In this document: piece by piece, positions 52,676-64,000 of the stretch
Layout of the letters: each line of letters begins with the position of its first letter
Numbering within the stretch: position 1 is the first letter of the stretch
NCBI RefSeq assembly: GCF_041914405.1
Contig: NZ_JAYSDK010000012.1
Span: 1 to 64,000 of the forward strand
Direction: 5' to 3'
Source of the DNA: Zoogloea sp041914405
GTDB taxonomy: Bacteria > Pseudomonadota > Gammaproteobacteria > Burkholderiales > Rhodocyclaceae
DNA length: 64,000 bases
The notes under the pieces: generated by a model
What the model was told of the DNA's origin: nothing
What the model saw: only the letters and a program-made list of their open reading frames with translations
The model's database searches: none
Position numbers and translations under genes: made by a program

Positions 52676-53482
52676 TCAGTGCTCGTCCGGGGGACGGAAC
52701 ATCGCCGCCACCTTCCGGACAACAAAAGCCGGAGGAAACAGGCCTCCGAAAATTCGCTGCCCAAAGACGCCCTTCGCGGTCGTCACAAGCACATCACCAC
52801 GTTTCAAGCCCCCGAGCGAAGCCGCCACAACCGACTCCACGCTGGCACGGGCTTCACCCAGGGCGCTGCCGTAGGCGCCAGCCCGCGCATCGAACTCGGT
52901 CGCGGTAGGCCCCGGCACCAGCGTCTGGACCACCACCCCCAGGCTCCGCCACTCCTCACTCAGCGCCAGGCTGAAACTGTGCACAGCCGATTTCGAGGCC
53001 GCATAAGCAGCCATGTACGGGACAGGTTGGTAGACCGCCGGCGAACTGAGGTTGATCACGGCAGCCCCCTTGAACGAGGCAAGGTCATCGGCGAACAGCC
53101 GGCACAAGACAACCGGAGCAACGGCATTGAGCGTCATCTGCTGGCGGTGGACATCGGCCGACGCGCCGGCAAAGCGCCCCCAATGCCCGGCTCCCGCATT
53201 GTTCACCAGCAAGCGGATGCGGATCCCCTCCTCGCCAACACGGCGCAGCAGTTCCGTCGGCGCATCCGGCTCACTCAGATCATGGGCGAGTACCAGACAT
53301 TTCACCCCCGTATCACGTGCCAGGGAGACAGCCAACTCGTTGAGCACGTCAGCCCGCCGCGCCACCAGAACCAGATTCATGCCCTCGGCTGCAAGAGCCC
53401 GACAAAAAGCCAGGCCGATGCCGCACGACGCGCCCGTCACCAGCGCCCAATCACCTCGCCAACTGGAAATATCCACATTCAT
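52676..53482 (-). CDS. Short-chain dehydrogenase/reductase
   Basis: 268 aa with canonical SDR motifs: TGASCGIGLAFC for NAD(P), NNAG, the catalytic Ser in NLSSPAV, and YAASK with Tyr and Lys. C-terminal extension (LFPPAFVVRKVAAMF) as in ketone/acyl reductases of the DltE-like class. The ATG at 53482 overlaps the stop of the GMC gene (ATGA), so the two are co-translated; both probably act on the same alcohol/ketone substrate, which is unknown. Confidence 0.87.
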   Translation of the reverse strand: MNVDISSWRGDWALVTGASCGIGLAFCRALAAEGMNLVLVARRADVLNELAVSLARDTGVKCLVLAHDLSEPDAPTELLRRVGEEGIRIRLLVNNAGAGHWGRFAGASADVHRQQMTLNAVAPVVLCRLFADDLASFKGAAVINLSSPAVYQPVPYMAAYAASKSAVHSFSLALSEEWRSLGVVVQTLVPGPTATEFDARAGAYGSALGEARASVESVVAASLGGLKRGDVLVTTAKGVFGQRIFGGLFPPAFVVRKVAAMFRPPDEH

Positions 53483-55116
53483 GCAATCTGCTCCCTGTTG
53501 ATCCCGATCATCTGATCCGCCATGCGCAAGGCACTGGCGGCGATGGTCAGCGCCGGATTTGTGCCTCCGCTCGACGGAAAGAAGGACGCATCGGCCACGT
53601 AGAGGTTGTCCACCTGATGTGCCCGATTGTTCCGATTGAGCACGCTGCTGGCAGGGTCGTCCCCAGCCCGACATGTGCCGCAGACGTGGGCGATGCGCTG
53701 GTTGTTCTCGGCTTGCTTGATCAGCAGCATCCGGTAGGGCTTCAATATTGCAGCCACCTCTGCCCTAACCGCGGCGATACGCTTCCGCTCATAAGGCCTG
53801 ACCCGATAGTCGATACAGACTTCGCCCCCCTCCCCAACGAAGACCCGGTTATCGCGGTAAGGCAGATCCTCCGTGATCGATGCCAGCATCGTCGCTCGCC
53901 CGAACAGGGTACGCAAAAAAGGCTCCATCAGCGGCCGAGCAGCTTCGATGGCCAGGCCGGCCGCCTTGAAAAGCGCATGCTCGACGTCATCCCGAACGCT
54001 ATCCACGAGCACCGCAGGCGGCGGCAACGCCCCAAAGGACTGGACCGTTCCGAACTTGCCGGCAGACGACAGGTAGAGGTCATTCAGGGCCACCTGCTTG
54101 GCTCCTTTCCCCAGGCCTGCATCCTTGGTGAAGACGGCATACAGATCGACAAAATGCCGCATCATCATCCGCCCCACCAATCCGGAACCATTGGCCAGGC
54201 CTTCAGGCCACCAATCGCTCTTCGAACGCAGCAGGAGATGCGGAGTGGCCAGAGCCCCCGCTGCTAACACGAAGGTCTCGGCCTCGATGCTCACCGGCTG
54301 GCCGTTATGCACGGCGCGCGCGCGCTGCACCCTGCTGTGGTCGGCATCCAGGCCGACGATGTCGCAGTTGTCCCACAGGGTTGCACCGTATTCCGAGATC
54401 GCAGTCGCCAGGCAGATTCGCGCACTGTCGTTCTTGCAGCTGTTGCCGCACAGATAGCCCTGACAGCCCGAGCAGCCGGAAATCTGCTCACACCCGACAG
54501 GCAGGCGGTAGGGGTTCAGCCCCTTGGCCGCGAAGAAGCTCATCAACTCGCGGTTCGGTGGTTCGAGCGCCTCCCCCTCAGCACGGTACTGTCCGGCCTC
54601 GCCCCCTGTCTTCAAGGGGTCAGGCCCTCCCTGTACACGATACAAGGCCTCAGCCTCACGGTAGTAGGGCAGCAGTTCCTCGAAGCTCACCGGCCAGGCC
54701 TCCGGCAATTCGGCGCCGTGATCACCGGGAAAATTGCGGGCCGGCGTGAAGTCGGCAGGGAAGAAACGCTCCAGCGCCGCACCGTAGAGGGCACTGGAGC
54801 CGCCTGTGCCGGATCCAATATAAGGAATGAAACGCCGTGTCCGACCCTGGGAAACGTCGTGAATCTCGTCCCACCACCGGCCGGCGGCCGCCATGGCATC
54901 GCGGTCGGCCGGCGTCGGCACGCCCCGATGCCCCTTGAAAACCTCCGCATAGTTCCCGCAACGGGCACCCGGATCATTCAGGTAGGACCGCCCCTTCTCG
55001 CAGAACAGGACCTTCCGGCCAGCCCGCGCAAGGATATAGCCAAGGGTGGCGCCCCCCATTCCCGTGCCGACGATCACCACATCCCAAGGACCGCCGCGCG
55101 GAGCAACTGTTGTCAT
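53479..55116 (-). CDS. GMC-family oxidoreductase with cysteine cluster
   Basis: 545 aa flavoprotein: N-terminal FAD motif VIVGTGMGGATLGYILARAG, GMC signature, and the C-terminal NLYVADASFFPSSGGTNPALTIAA with the substrate-side region. A cysteine-rich insert (CEQISGCSGCQGYLCGNSC) at about 205-225 has ferredoxin-like spacing and may hold an Fe-S or metal site. Another conserved Cys pair is HVCGTC. Coupled to the SDR gene downstream. Confidence 0.88.
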   Translation of the reverse strand: MTTVAPRGGPWDVVIVGTGMGGATLGYILARAGRKVLFCEKGRSYLNDPGARCGNYAEVFKGHRGVPTPADRDAMAAAGRWWDEIHDVSQGRTRRFIPYIGSGTGGSSALYGAALERFFPADFTPARNFPGDHGAELPEAWPVSFEELLPYYREAEALYRVQGGPDPLKTGGEAGQYRAEGEALEPPNRELMSFFAAKGLNPYRLPVGCEQISGCSGCQGYLCGNSCKNDSARICLATAISEYGATLWDNCDIVGLDADHSRVQRARAVHNGQPVSIEAETFVLAAGALATPHLLLRSKSDWWPEGLANGSGLVGRMMMRHFVDLYAVFTKDAGLGKGAKQVALNDLYLSSAGKFGTVQSFGALPPPAVLVDSVRDDVEHALFKAAGLAIEAARPLMEPFLRTLFGRATMLASITEDLPYRDNRVFVGEGGEVCIDYRVRPYERKRIAAVRAEVAAILKPYRMLLIKQAENNQRIAHVCGTCRAGDDPASSVLNRNNRAHQVDNLYVADASFFPSSGGTNPALTIAASALRMADQMIGINREQIA

Positions 55117-55320
55117 ATTCCTGCCCCTCTGAGTATCTCCCTGGGAATCTACCGGAATATATACCTTCCCGGGGCGCCCACCATGCCGGAGGAAAGATAA
55201 CGCATGGAGAACACAAGCGCATCGCCGCCTCGCGCTCCATGTCGCTACGGCTCACCGTAACGCTGGTGGATAATATGCAGTATTCTTTTCCAGTTTGCCT
55301 AGCGACGCCTGCTACAACCC

Positions 55321-56556
55321 ATGCAGCCTGACACCACACGCCGCGATATCGTCCTGGCCTTCCGAAACATCGTCCGCCAACGACGACGCTCCCTGTTCGC
55401 CCTCGCGACCATCGCCGGGGGTGTCATCGCGCTCATGCTGGCCGGCGGTTTCATTCAGTGGATTTTCGACAGCATGCGGGAATCCACCATCCGGGCACAG
55501 CTGGGACATGTCCAGATCGTTCGTCCCGGCTTCTATGAAAAGGGACTAGCGGATCCTTATTCCTATCTCTTGCCCGAGAAGGATCCACTCTTCGCCAAGA
55601 TAGGCCAGACGCCCGGCGTGCGTACGATCGCGCCCCGCCTAGCCTTCACCGGCCTGGCAAGCCACAACGACTCGACGATTTCATTCTCCGGCGAGGGGGT
55701 CGATCCGGACCGGGAAAAAGAACTGAGCACCTACCTGTATATCGTTGACGGCGAACCCCTGTCGGCCGATGCGCCCAACGGAATCATCATCGGCCAGGGC
55801 CTTGCCGCCAATCTGGGCGTCAAGACGGGAGACACGATCGTGCTTCTGGCGGCCACCACCAAGGGCGGCCTGAATGCCGTCGAATGCAAGGTCCGGGGGC
55901 TGTTCATGACGGCGGCCAAGGCCTATGACGACGCATTCCTGCGGGCTCCGCTCTCCGTCGCCCGGCAACTGTCCCGGGCCGCCGGCGCAACCAGCTGGCT
56001 GGTCCTGCTGGATCAGACCGCCGACACCGACCGCTTCATCAGGGCAACCCAGGCTGAAGCTGATCGCAAGGATCTGCAGTTCATTCCATGGCACGAACTG
56101 GCTGACTTCTACAAGAAGACCGTCGTCCTCATGTCCCGCCAGGTCGGCGGCGTGGAGCTCCTGATTGCGCTGATCATCATCCTGTCGATTTCCAACACCC
56201 TGTCGATGGCGGTGATCGAACGTACCGGTGAAATCGGCACGATGATGGCATTGGGCGTGCGCCGCAACGGCGTGCTGCGCATGTTCATTCTCGAAGGCCT
56301 GCTCCTCGGTACCCTGGGCGGCCTGATCGGCATCGTGCTCGGCAGTCTGCTCGGCTCCCTGATCTCCTACGTCGGCATCCCGATGCCCCCCCCGCCGGGG
56401 ATGTCCACCGGAGTGACCGGGCGCATCCACCTGCACCCCTCCCTGATCATCGAAGCGCTGTCCCTGGCCATCCTGACGACACTGGCGGCGAGCATATTCC
56501 CCGCCATCAAGGCATCCCGGATGAACATCGTGGATGCCCTCCGCCACCAACGCTGA
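55321..56556 (+). CDS. FtsX/MacB-type ABC permease, first of pair
   Basis: 411 aa: one N-terminal helix (LFALATIAGGVIALMLAGGF), a periplasmic MacB-PCD-like domain and three C-terminal helices (LLIALIIILSISNTLSMAVIERTGEIGTMMALG is the FtsX signature). LolC/LolE-like layout. It is divergent from the GMC gene. No ATP-binding partner is encoded on either side in this window, so it must use a remote one. Confidence 0.87.
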   Translation: MQPDTTRRDIVLAFRNIVRQRRRSLFALATIAGGVIALMLAGGFIQWIFDSMRESTIRAQLGHVQIVRPGFYEKGLADPYSYLLPEKDPLFAKIGQTPGVRTIAPRLAFTGLASHNDSTISFSGEGVDPDREKELSTYLYIVDGEPLSADAPNGIIIGQGLAANLGVKTGDTIVLLAATTKGGLNAVECKVRGLFMTAAKAYDDAFLRAPLSVARQLSRAAGATSWLVLLDQTADTDRFIRATQAEADRKDLQFIPWHELADFYKKTVVLMSRQVGGVELLIALIIILSISNTLSMAVIERTGEIGTMMALGVRRNGVLRMFILEGLLLGTLGGLIGIVLGSLLGSLISYVGIPMPPPPGMSTGVTGRIHLHPSLIIEALSLAILTTLAASIFPAIKASRMNIVDALRHQR

Positions 56557-56568
56557 GCCTGCCCGACC

Positions 56569-57783
56569 ATGCTTTTCAAGCTCGCCCTCAGAAACGTACT
56601 CCGCCAGAAGATTCGTAGCGGCATGACCCTTGCCGCCATCATCTTCGGCGTGGTCGGCCTAATCCTCGCCGGGGGCTTCGTGCAGGATACTTTCATCCAG
56701 CTCGGCGAAGTCATCATCCATTCCCAGACCGGACATCTTCAGATCTTCAAGAAGGATTTCATCGAGAAGGGGACCCGGTCGCCGGAGCGCTTCCTGATCG
56801 AAGCGCCGGGCGAACTTGCCCGCCGCATCGAGAAGCACGACGGCGTTGATCAGGTGATGGGGCGGATCTACTTTTCCGGTCTGCTCAACAACGGCAAACG
56901 CGATCTTTCCATCATTGGTGAAGGCGTCGAGCCGGACAAGGAAACCAAGCTGGGCAGCTTCATCATGATCTCGGAGGGTCGCCATTTGAAGGACAGCGAC
57001 CGCGAAGGCATCCTTCTCGGCCAGGGTGTCGCCAAGACCCTCGGGCTAAAGCCGGGAGACCGGGTGACGCTGGTACTGTCGGCCGCCGAAGGCGCCATGA
57101 ATACCCTCGACTTCGAAGTGATCGGCGTCTTCCAGAGCTTCTCCAAGGACTTCGACGCACGGGCGGTCCGGATTCCCCTCTCGGCGGCCCAGGAGCTGAT
57201 GTTCACGAAGGGAAGCAACATGCTCGTCGTGTCCCTTCACAAGACCGAGGACACCGATCGCGTCCTTGGCGAAGTCACTACCGAATTGCAGGGCGGCGCC
57301 TACGATGTGCGCAGCTGGAAGAGCCTTTCGGACTTCTACGAGAAGACGGTGCAGCTCTACGACCGCCAGTTCGGCGTGCTGCAGCTGATCATCCTGCTGA
57401 TGGTCCTGCTGTCCGTCACCAACAGCGTCAATATGAGCGTCTTCGAACGCCAGGGCGAATTCGGCACCATGCAGGCGCTTGGCAACCGGTCGCGGGACAT
57501 CGTCAAACTGATTATTGCCGAGGGAGCAATCCTCGGCCTGGCCGGGGCGGTGATCGGCGTAGCGCTCGGGGTGGCAGCCGCCCTTATCATTTCGGCCATC
57601 GGCATTCCGATGCCACCACCGCCCAATGCCAATGTCGGCTACACGGCCTACATCCGGATCGTGCCGCTGACCCTGGTCAGTTCTGCCTGCGTGGGATTCT
57701 TCGGAACGGTGCTGGCCTCAATCCTGCCGGCTTTCAAGGTAACTCGCCAGCAGGTCGTCGACGCCCTGCGCCAGAACGTCTGA
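56569..57783 (+). CDS. FtsX/MacB-type ABC permease, second of pair
   Basis: 404 aa paralogue of the preceding protein, 12 bp downstream, with the same layout (LAAIIFGVVGLILAGGFVQ helix, periplasmic domain, LLMVLLSVTNSVNMSVFERQGEFGTMQALG and ending with RQQVVDALRQNV). The tandem pair could form a heterodimeric permease like LolCE, for lipoprotein or lipid handling. Confidence 0.87.
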   Translation: MLFKLALRNVLRQKIRSGMTLAAIIFGVVGLILAGGFVQDTFIQLGEVIIHSQTGHLQIFKKDFIEKGTRSPERFLIEAPGELARRIEKHDGVDQVMGRIYFSGLLNNGKRDLSIIGEGVEPDKETKLGSFIMISEGRHLKDSDREGILLGQGVAKTLGLKPGDRVTLVLSAAEGAMNTLDFEVIGVFQSFSKDFDARAVRIPLSAAQELMFTKGSNMLVVSLHKTEDTDRVLGEVTTELQGGAYDVRSWKSLSDFYEKTVQLYDRQFGVLQLIILLMVLLSVTNSVNMSVFERQGEFGTMQALGNRSRDIVKLIIAEGAILGLAGAVIGVALGVAAALIISAIGIPMPPPPNANVGYTAYIRIVPLTLVSSACVGFFGTVLASILPAFKVTRQQVVDALRQNV

Positions 57784-57805
57784 CGCAGGGCAAGACAACG
57801 GAAGG

Positions 57806-59044
57806 TCAGGAGCGATAGTCCGCGTTGATCTTCACGTAGTCGTAGGAGAAGTCGCAGCTCCACAGGGTGGCTGCGACATCGCCGCGGGCCAGATCCACCC
57901 GGATCGTGATCTCGGCGGCAGCCATCACGCGGGCGCCCGCAGCTTCCTGATAGCTTGCGGCCCGCCCGCCCTTTTCGGCAACCAGGACTTCTTCACCGTT
58001 GCTGGCCAGCCATACGCGCAGCGCGGAAACATCCAGGTCACCAATGCCGGCATAACCGATCGCGGCCAGAATCCGTCCCAGGTTGGGATCCGACGCAAAG
58101 AAGGCCGTCTTGACCAGCGGCGAATGACCAATCGCATAACCGACCTTGCGGCACTCTTCGCGATCCTTGCCGCCCTCGATCTGCAGGGTGATGAATTTGG
58201 TCGCGCCCTCACCATCCCGCACGATCGCCTGGGCCAGCCAGATCGACACTTCCAGCACCGCGGCGCGGAAGGCCGCGTAGTCTGGCGACGTCGTGTCGGC
58301 AATGGTGGTATTTCCAGCCTGGCCGGTGGCGATGAGGATGTAGCTGTCGTTGGTGGAGGTATCGCCATCCACCGTGATGCTGTTGAAGGACAGGTCGGCC
58401 ACTTCCTTCAGCAGCGCATCCAGCACCGGCTGGGCCACGTCTGCGTCAGTAGCCAGGAAGCCCAGCATGGTCGCCATATTGGGCTTGATCATGCCGGCAC
58501 CCTTGGAAATGCCGGTGAGGGTGATGGTCTTGCCGCCAATCTGGACCTTGCGGGAGGTCGCCTTGGCCACCGTGTCGGTGGTCATGATGCCGTGGGCGGC
58601 GTCGTACCAGCCATCGGCTTTGAGGGACGCCTTCGCGGCGGGCAAACCCGCCACGATGCGCTCGACGGGCAGCGGCTCAAGGATCACGCCCGTCGAGAAC
58701 GGCAGCACCTGACCGGCCTCGACAGCCAGCTCCGTGGCCACGGCCGCACAGGTTTCACGGGCCGCCGCCAGGCCGGGCTCACCGGTACCGGCATTGGCTA
58801 CGCCGGTATTGATCACCAGCGCACGGATATTGCCGGCCGGCAGATGCGCCTTGCACACCTGGACAGGGGCGGCACAGAAGCGGTTCTGCGTAAACACGCC
58901 GGCCACTCGGGCACCGGGGGCCAGTTCAATCAGCGTGAGATCCTTCCGGTTGGCCTTGCGCACCCCCGCCTCGGTCACACCAAGACGAACTCCGGCAACG
59001 GTATACAGGGCTGAGGCATCAGGAGGGGAAAGCAGGACAGGCAT
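57806..59044 (-). CDS. argJ: Bifunctional ornithine acetyltransferase / N-acetylglutamate synthase
   Basis: 412 aa enzyme of arginine biosynthesis, transferring acetyl from N-acetylornithine to glutamate. Self-processing site MIKPNMATMLGF, whose Thr becomes the N-terminal nucleophile of the beta chain, and ISKGAGMI and the family segment VDGDTSTND are present. The start MPVLLSPPDA at 59044 is the family start. Convergent with the permease pair. Confidence 0.96.
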   Translation of the reverse strand: MPVLLSPPDASALYTVAGVRLGVTEAGVRKANRKDLTLIELAPGARVAGVFTQNRFCAAPVQVCKAHLPAGNIRALVINTGVANAGTGEPGLAAARETCAAVATELAVEAGQVLPFSTGVILEPLPVERIVAGLPAAKASLKADGWYDAAHGIMTTDTVAKATSRKVQIGGKTITLTGISKGAGMIKPNMATMLGFLATDADVAQPVLDALLKEVADLSFNSITVDGDTSTNDSYILIATGQAGNTTIADTTSPDYAAFRAAVLEVSIWLAQAIVRDGEGATKFITLQIEGGKDREECRKVGYAIGHSPLVKTAFFASDPNLGRILAAIGYAGIGDLDVSALRVWLASNGEEVLVAEKGGRAASYQEAAGARVMAAAEITIRVDLARGDVAATLWSCDFSYDYVKINADYRS

Positions 59045-59131
59045 GGCAGGCTCCGGAAACGAGTGCGGATGAAAAAGGACCCGCAATGATAATCCCTGAG
59101 CCCTTACCGGCGCACCCGCGAGCTGTCGCCT

Positions 59132-60571
59132 TTACCACTTGGACTGCGCATAATCGCTGTCCGGGACACGCATCCCTACCGCCAGACTGGCTTGCAGGGC
59201 GAAATGCTGCACGGCCCGCCAGCTCTCGTCATCCAGCGGCTTCCCGCCCCGGTCGGCATACAACACCCCGATCTGCCGATTGGGCATGCCAAAGGGCACG
59301 ACGAAAGCGTGGTTGCATGCAGTCACCCGGAACAGCCGCCGGATTCCCTTCGGGGCATGCTTAGGCGTGACCCAACAGGCCACACCGCTGTCGATCGCGG
59401 TATCGATCACGTCTTCAGGATCACCGTCCATCGGAAACGCGAACTGGGCGCACAGCCCCTCGCCGCCCGCCCCCAGGGCCGCCTTGCCTTGCAGCTGGCT
59501 CCGGTCCGGCGTCAGCAATGCGACGACGACGCGCTCGCAACCGACACCCCGATACACCCCTTCCAGCACCAGCTGAAGGATGTCGGCGATGCTTGCCCGG
59601 CTCAGGGTCAATGCGGTCAGATCATGCAGGATACGTAGCTGCAGGCCAGCATCGGGCCCGCTCGGGATCACTGCTGCCGGCACTTCCGGCTCCGCCGGCA
59701 GATCCCGGTGCGGGATGATCCTGGCAGCCTCCGGGGCGCCAAAGGTCCCCGCCACCCGCGCCGCCTCGTTGGAATTGACGATCACCTCGGCCTGCACGGT
59801 CGACACGCTCTGTCCGAGGTAGTCCGCCACATCGCGGATGGCCTGCCGGCCAACCTGGGAATCCCAGCCGCTTTCCGCAGCACGGGCCAGGCGATGGCCG
59901 AGGACGACCGCCCGCTCGGGACCGCGGCTGCGCGGATCCCCTTCAAGGGCAGCCGCCACCAGGCTACCGAGGCGCCATTCACGAACCAGTCCGACCGACA
60001 GGTGACGCAACGGAAACCCCAGCACGACCTGCTGGGCCTCTTCCTCGCGCATCTGGGACTGGGAAAGACAGCGATCAAGCATTTGGGCCTGCTCGCCACC
60101 AAAACACCAGAAGGCCATCTCGCCGACACGTGCCAGCAGCGCTGCAATGAACACTTCCTCGCCGGCGCCGTCACCGCGCTTCGCCGCCACCCAGCGCGCC
60201 TGCACGGCCGCATGGAAACTGCGGGCCATCTCGATCTGCACCCGGCTGCGCACGCCCCCCTGCAGCAGGGAGTCAATCAGGGACACCGAAAGGGCCAGTT
60301 CCGCCACCGGATCGAAGCCAAGCACCACGATGGCCCGCGAAACCGTATTGACGCCCTGGTGAGCGTGATTGAAATAGGCGCTGTTGGCCAGCCGCAGTAC
60401 CTTGGACGTCATCGGTGCATCCTTCAGGATGACCTGGGCTAGCGCCGACGCCGACGCCCGCTCATCGTCCATGATGGCGCGCAAGGCCTGCACCGTGTGC
60501 CCGAATACAGGCATCTCACACCCGCGAATCCGGGCGATCCATTCCGATAAATCCTGACCGTTCTGACTCAT
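59132..60571 (-). CDS. HDOD-domain signalling protein with C-terminal GAF-like domain
   Basis: 479 aa. HDOD domain (about 10-210): MTSKVLRLANSAYFNH, the VSRAIVVLGFDPV segment. C-terminal GAF-like domain (about 310-470), ending in FALQASLAVGM. HDOD proteins lack metal-dependent HD catalysis and act as regulators; the partner here is unknown. The start MSQNGQDLSEW at 60571 is chosen (GAGGTGAAGGG site). It lies downstream of secA on the same strand, behind a terminator. Confidence 0.85.
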   Translation of the reverse strand: MSQNGQDLSEWIARIRGCEMPVFGHTVQALRAIMDDERASASALAQVILKDAPMTSKVLRLANSAYFNHAHQGVNTVSRAIVVLGFDPVAELALSVSLIDSLLQGGVRSRVQIEMARSFHAAVQARWVAAKRGDGAGEEVFIAALLARVGEMAFWCFGGEQAQMLDRCLSQSQMREEEAQQVVLGFPLRHLSVGLVREWRLGSLVAAALEGDPRSRGPERAVVLGHRLARAAESGWDSQVGRQAIRDVADYLGQSVSTVQAEVIVNSNEAARVAGTFGAPEAARIIPHRDLPAEPEVPAAVIPSGPDAGLQLRILHDLTALTLSRASIADILQLVLEGVYRGVGCERVVVALLTPDRSQLQGKAALGAGGEGLCAQFAFPMDGDPEDVIDTAIDSGVACWVTPKHAPKGIRRLFRVTACNHAFVVPFGMPNRQIGVLYADRGGKPLDDESWRAVQHFALQASLAVGMRVPDSDYAQSKW

Positions 60572-60626
60572 CCCTTCACCTCTCGCCCCATAACGGCCGA
60601 CATTCGCCCATCTTGAGGCAGACTGC

Positions 60627-60659
60627 AAAAGAACGGGGCCGGCATGACGCCGGCCCCGT
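60627..60659 (-). terminator. Terminator after secA
   Basis: ACGGGGCCGGC with GCCGGCCCCGT around a 5-nt loop, then TTCTTTT on the minus strand, 19 bp after the secA stop. Confidence 0.88.
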
Positions 60660-60677
60660 AATGTGCAGGAAGCTATT

Positions 60678-63404
<2,727 letters not shown>

Positions 63405-63548
63405 TTGATTTGGAAGGGAAAACGCGGCAAAACGCCGATTCTAACATGACGTCCGGACGCGACCATGGCGGTCCAGCGGGCGGGCGCCCGCTTGTACGAC
63501 ACGAACGTTCTCCATAGCATGGGGGCGCATTCCTGAAATCCAAGTCCT

Positions 63549-63980
63549 ATGAGCACCAGTTCGATCGACAATTTCCTCGGCAGCGGCTCTGCCCTGTCCC
63601 GCATTCAGGCCCACGCGGCGCGCCTGCTGCGCCTGCAGGGGCAAATCAACCGCCTGCTGCCCGACTACATGGCGAGCGCCTGCAAGGTGGCCAACCTGAA
63701 AGGGGAAGAGCTGATCCTGCACGTCGATAGCGCGGGGCTTGCGGTCAAGCTGCGCCAGGCCGTGCCGAGCCTGCTGGTCGACCTGGCCCGGGCCGGCGTG
63801 TTGCTCCGCGATATCAAGGTGAAGGTTGCGGTACGGGAATACCGCCCTGCACCACCGCCACCGCCGTCCCGCCATATCAGCGACTCGACACGTAGCGGGC
63901 TTGATCAACTGGCATCTGGTCTGCCCGCCGATTCGCCGCTGGCCAAGGCACTGAAACGCTTCGTGAAGAGTACCGGCTAG
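63549..63980 (+). CDS. DUF721 (DciA-type) protein
   Basis: 143 aa. The DUF721 fold (INRLLPDYMASACKVANLKGEELILHVDSAGLAVKLRQAVPSLL pattern) is followed by a proline stretch (RPAPPPPPS) and a helical tail. DUF721 includes DciA, which loads the replicative helicase DnaB in bacteria without DnaC/DnaI; dnaB is at the other end of the window. It is divergent from secA, with 144 bp between. Confidence 0.85.
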   Translation: MSTSSIDNFLGSGSALSRIQAHAARLLRLQGQINRLLPDYMASACKVANLKGEELILHVDSAGLAVKLRQAVPSLLVDLARAGVLLRDIKVKVAVREYRPAPPPPPSRHISDSTRSGLDQLASGLPADSPLAKALKRFVKSTG

Positions 63981-64000
63981 ACGAAGGGGACGAGCACCCG

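Overview
This 64 kb window is high-GC chromosomal DNA from a betaproteobacterium. It most resembles the Zoogloeaceae/Rhodocyclaceae (Thauera, Zoogloea or Azoarcus-like). The basis is the DmpR-controlled phenol hydroxylase/meta-cleavage locus, an acetate-switch cluster, a PEP-CTERM protein behind a sigma-54 promoter, and typical betaproteobacterial housekeeping genes. This placement is inference; no 16S gene is present.

Layout. (1) 68-3009, minus: rpsF-priB-rpsR-rplI, a terminator, then dnaB. (2) 3166-16790, minus: an aromatic catabolic superoperon. Read in transcription order it is ferredoxin dmpQ, catechol 2,3-dioxygenase dmpB, phenol hydroxylase dmpKLMNOP, a hairpin and an internal LysR-type promoter, then dmpC-E-H-I-F-G, an SDR-like gene, a tautomerase and a terminator, with an HpcH/HpaI aldolase gene beyond it. 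No dmpD hydrolase is present. (3) 16791-17144: sigma-54 promoter plus paired upstream activator sites, shared with a divergent MASE2-GGDEF diguanylate cyclase gene. (4) 18336-21502, minus: dmpR and a chemoreceptor of inverted architecture. (5) 21610-29460, minus: DUF1302 outer-membrane protein, DUF1329, YCF48 beta-propeller, RND/MMPL transporter and a UspA-hemerythrin fusion. A LysR-type regulator gene is divergent at 29663. The same two-part operator (TACCGTCCAATAC, 18 bp, ATACC-N5-GGTAT) stands before dmpC and before the DUF1302 gene, which ties the envelope operon to the lower meta pathway. (6) 30566-31216: fliL-like gene and tRNA-Ser(GGA).

(7) 31231-43015, minus: acetate-switch region. 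It has an SSS symporter with an EF-hand loop and its DUF4212 partner, a CBS-DUF294 protein, a membrane pseudokinase fused to a DEDDh exonuclease, a receiver protein, an SSS-histidine kinase (CrbS/CbrA type), a small membrane protein, and acs. (8) 43325-50010, plus: an MSHA/type II secretion-like operon. The secretin is intact, but the ATPase (internal deletion plus frameshift at a GCCCC triplet repeat), the platform protein (in-frame TAA) and the MshI/PilN-like protein (frameshift at a C8 tract) are all broken. (9) 50121-52551: a glycosyltransferase and a PEP-CTERM protein with a sigma-54 promoter. (10) 52676-57783: SDR and GMC oxidoreductase genes, and two FtsX-type permeases without an ATPase. 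(11) 57806-63980: argJ, an HDOD-GAF protein, secA and a DciA (DUF721) gene.

How it fits together: phenol is hydroxylated to catechol, cleaved by DmpB, and taken through the 4-oxalocrotonate branch to pyruvate and acetyl-CoA. DmpR senses the phenol, the LysR regulator probably senses a pathway intermediate, and the chemoreceptor and cyclase link the substrate to behaviour. The two strongest leads for something new are the co-regulated five-gene envelope operon and the pseudokinase-exonuclease in the acetate block.
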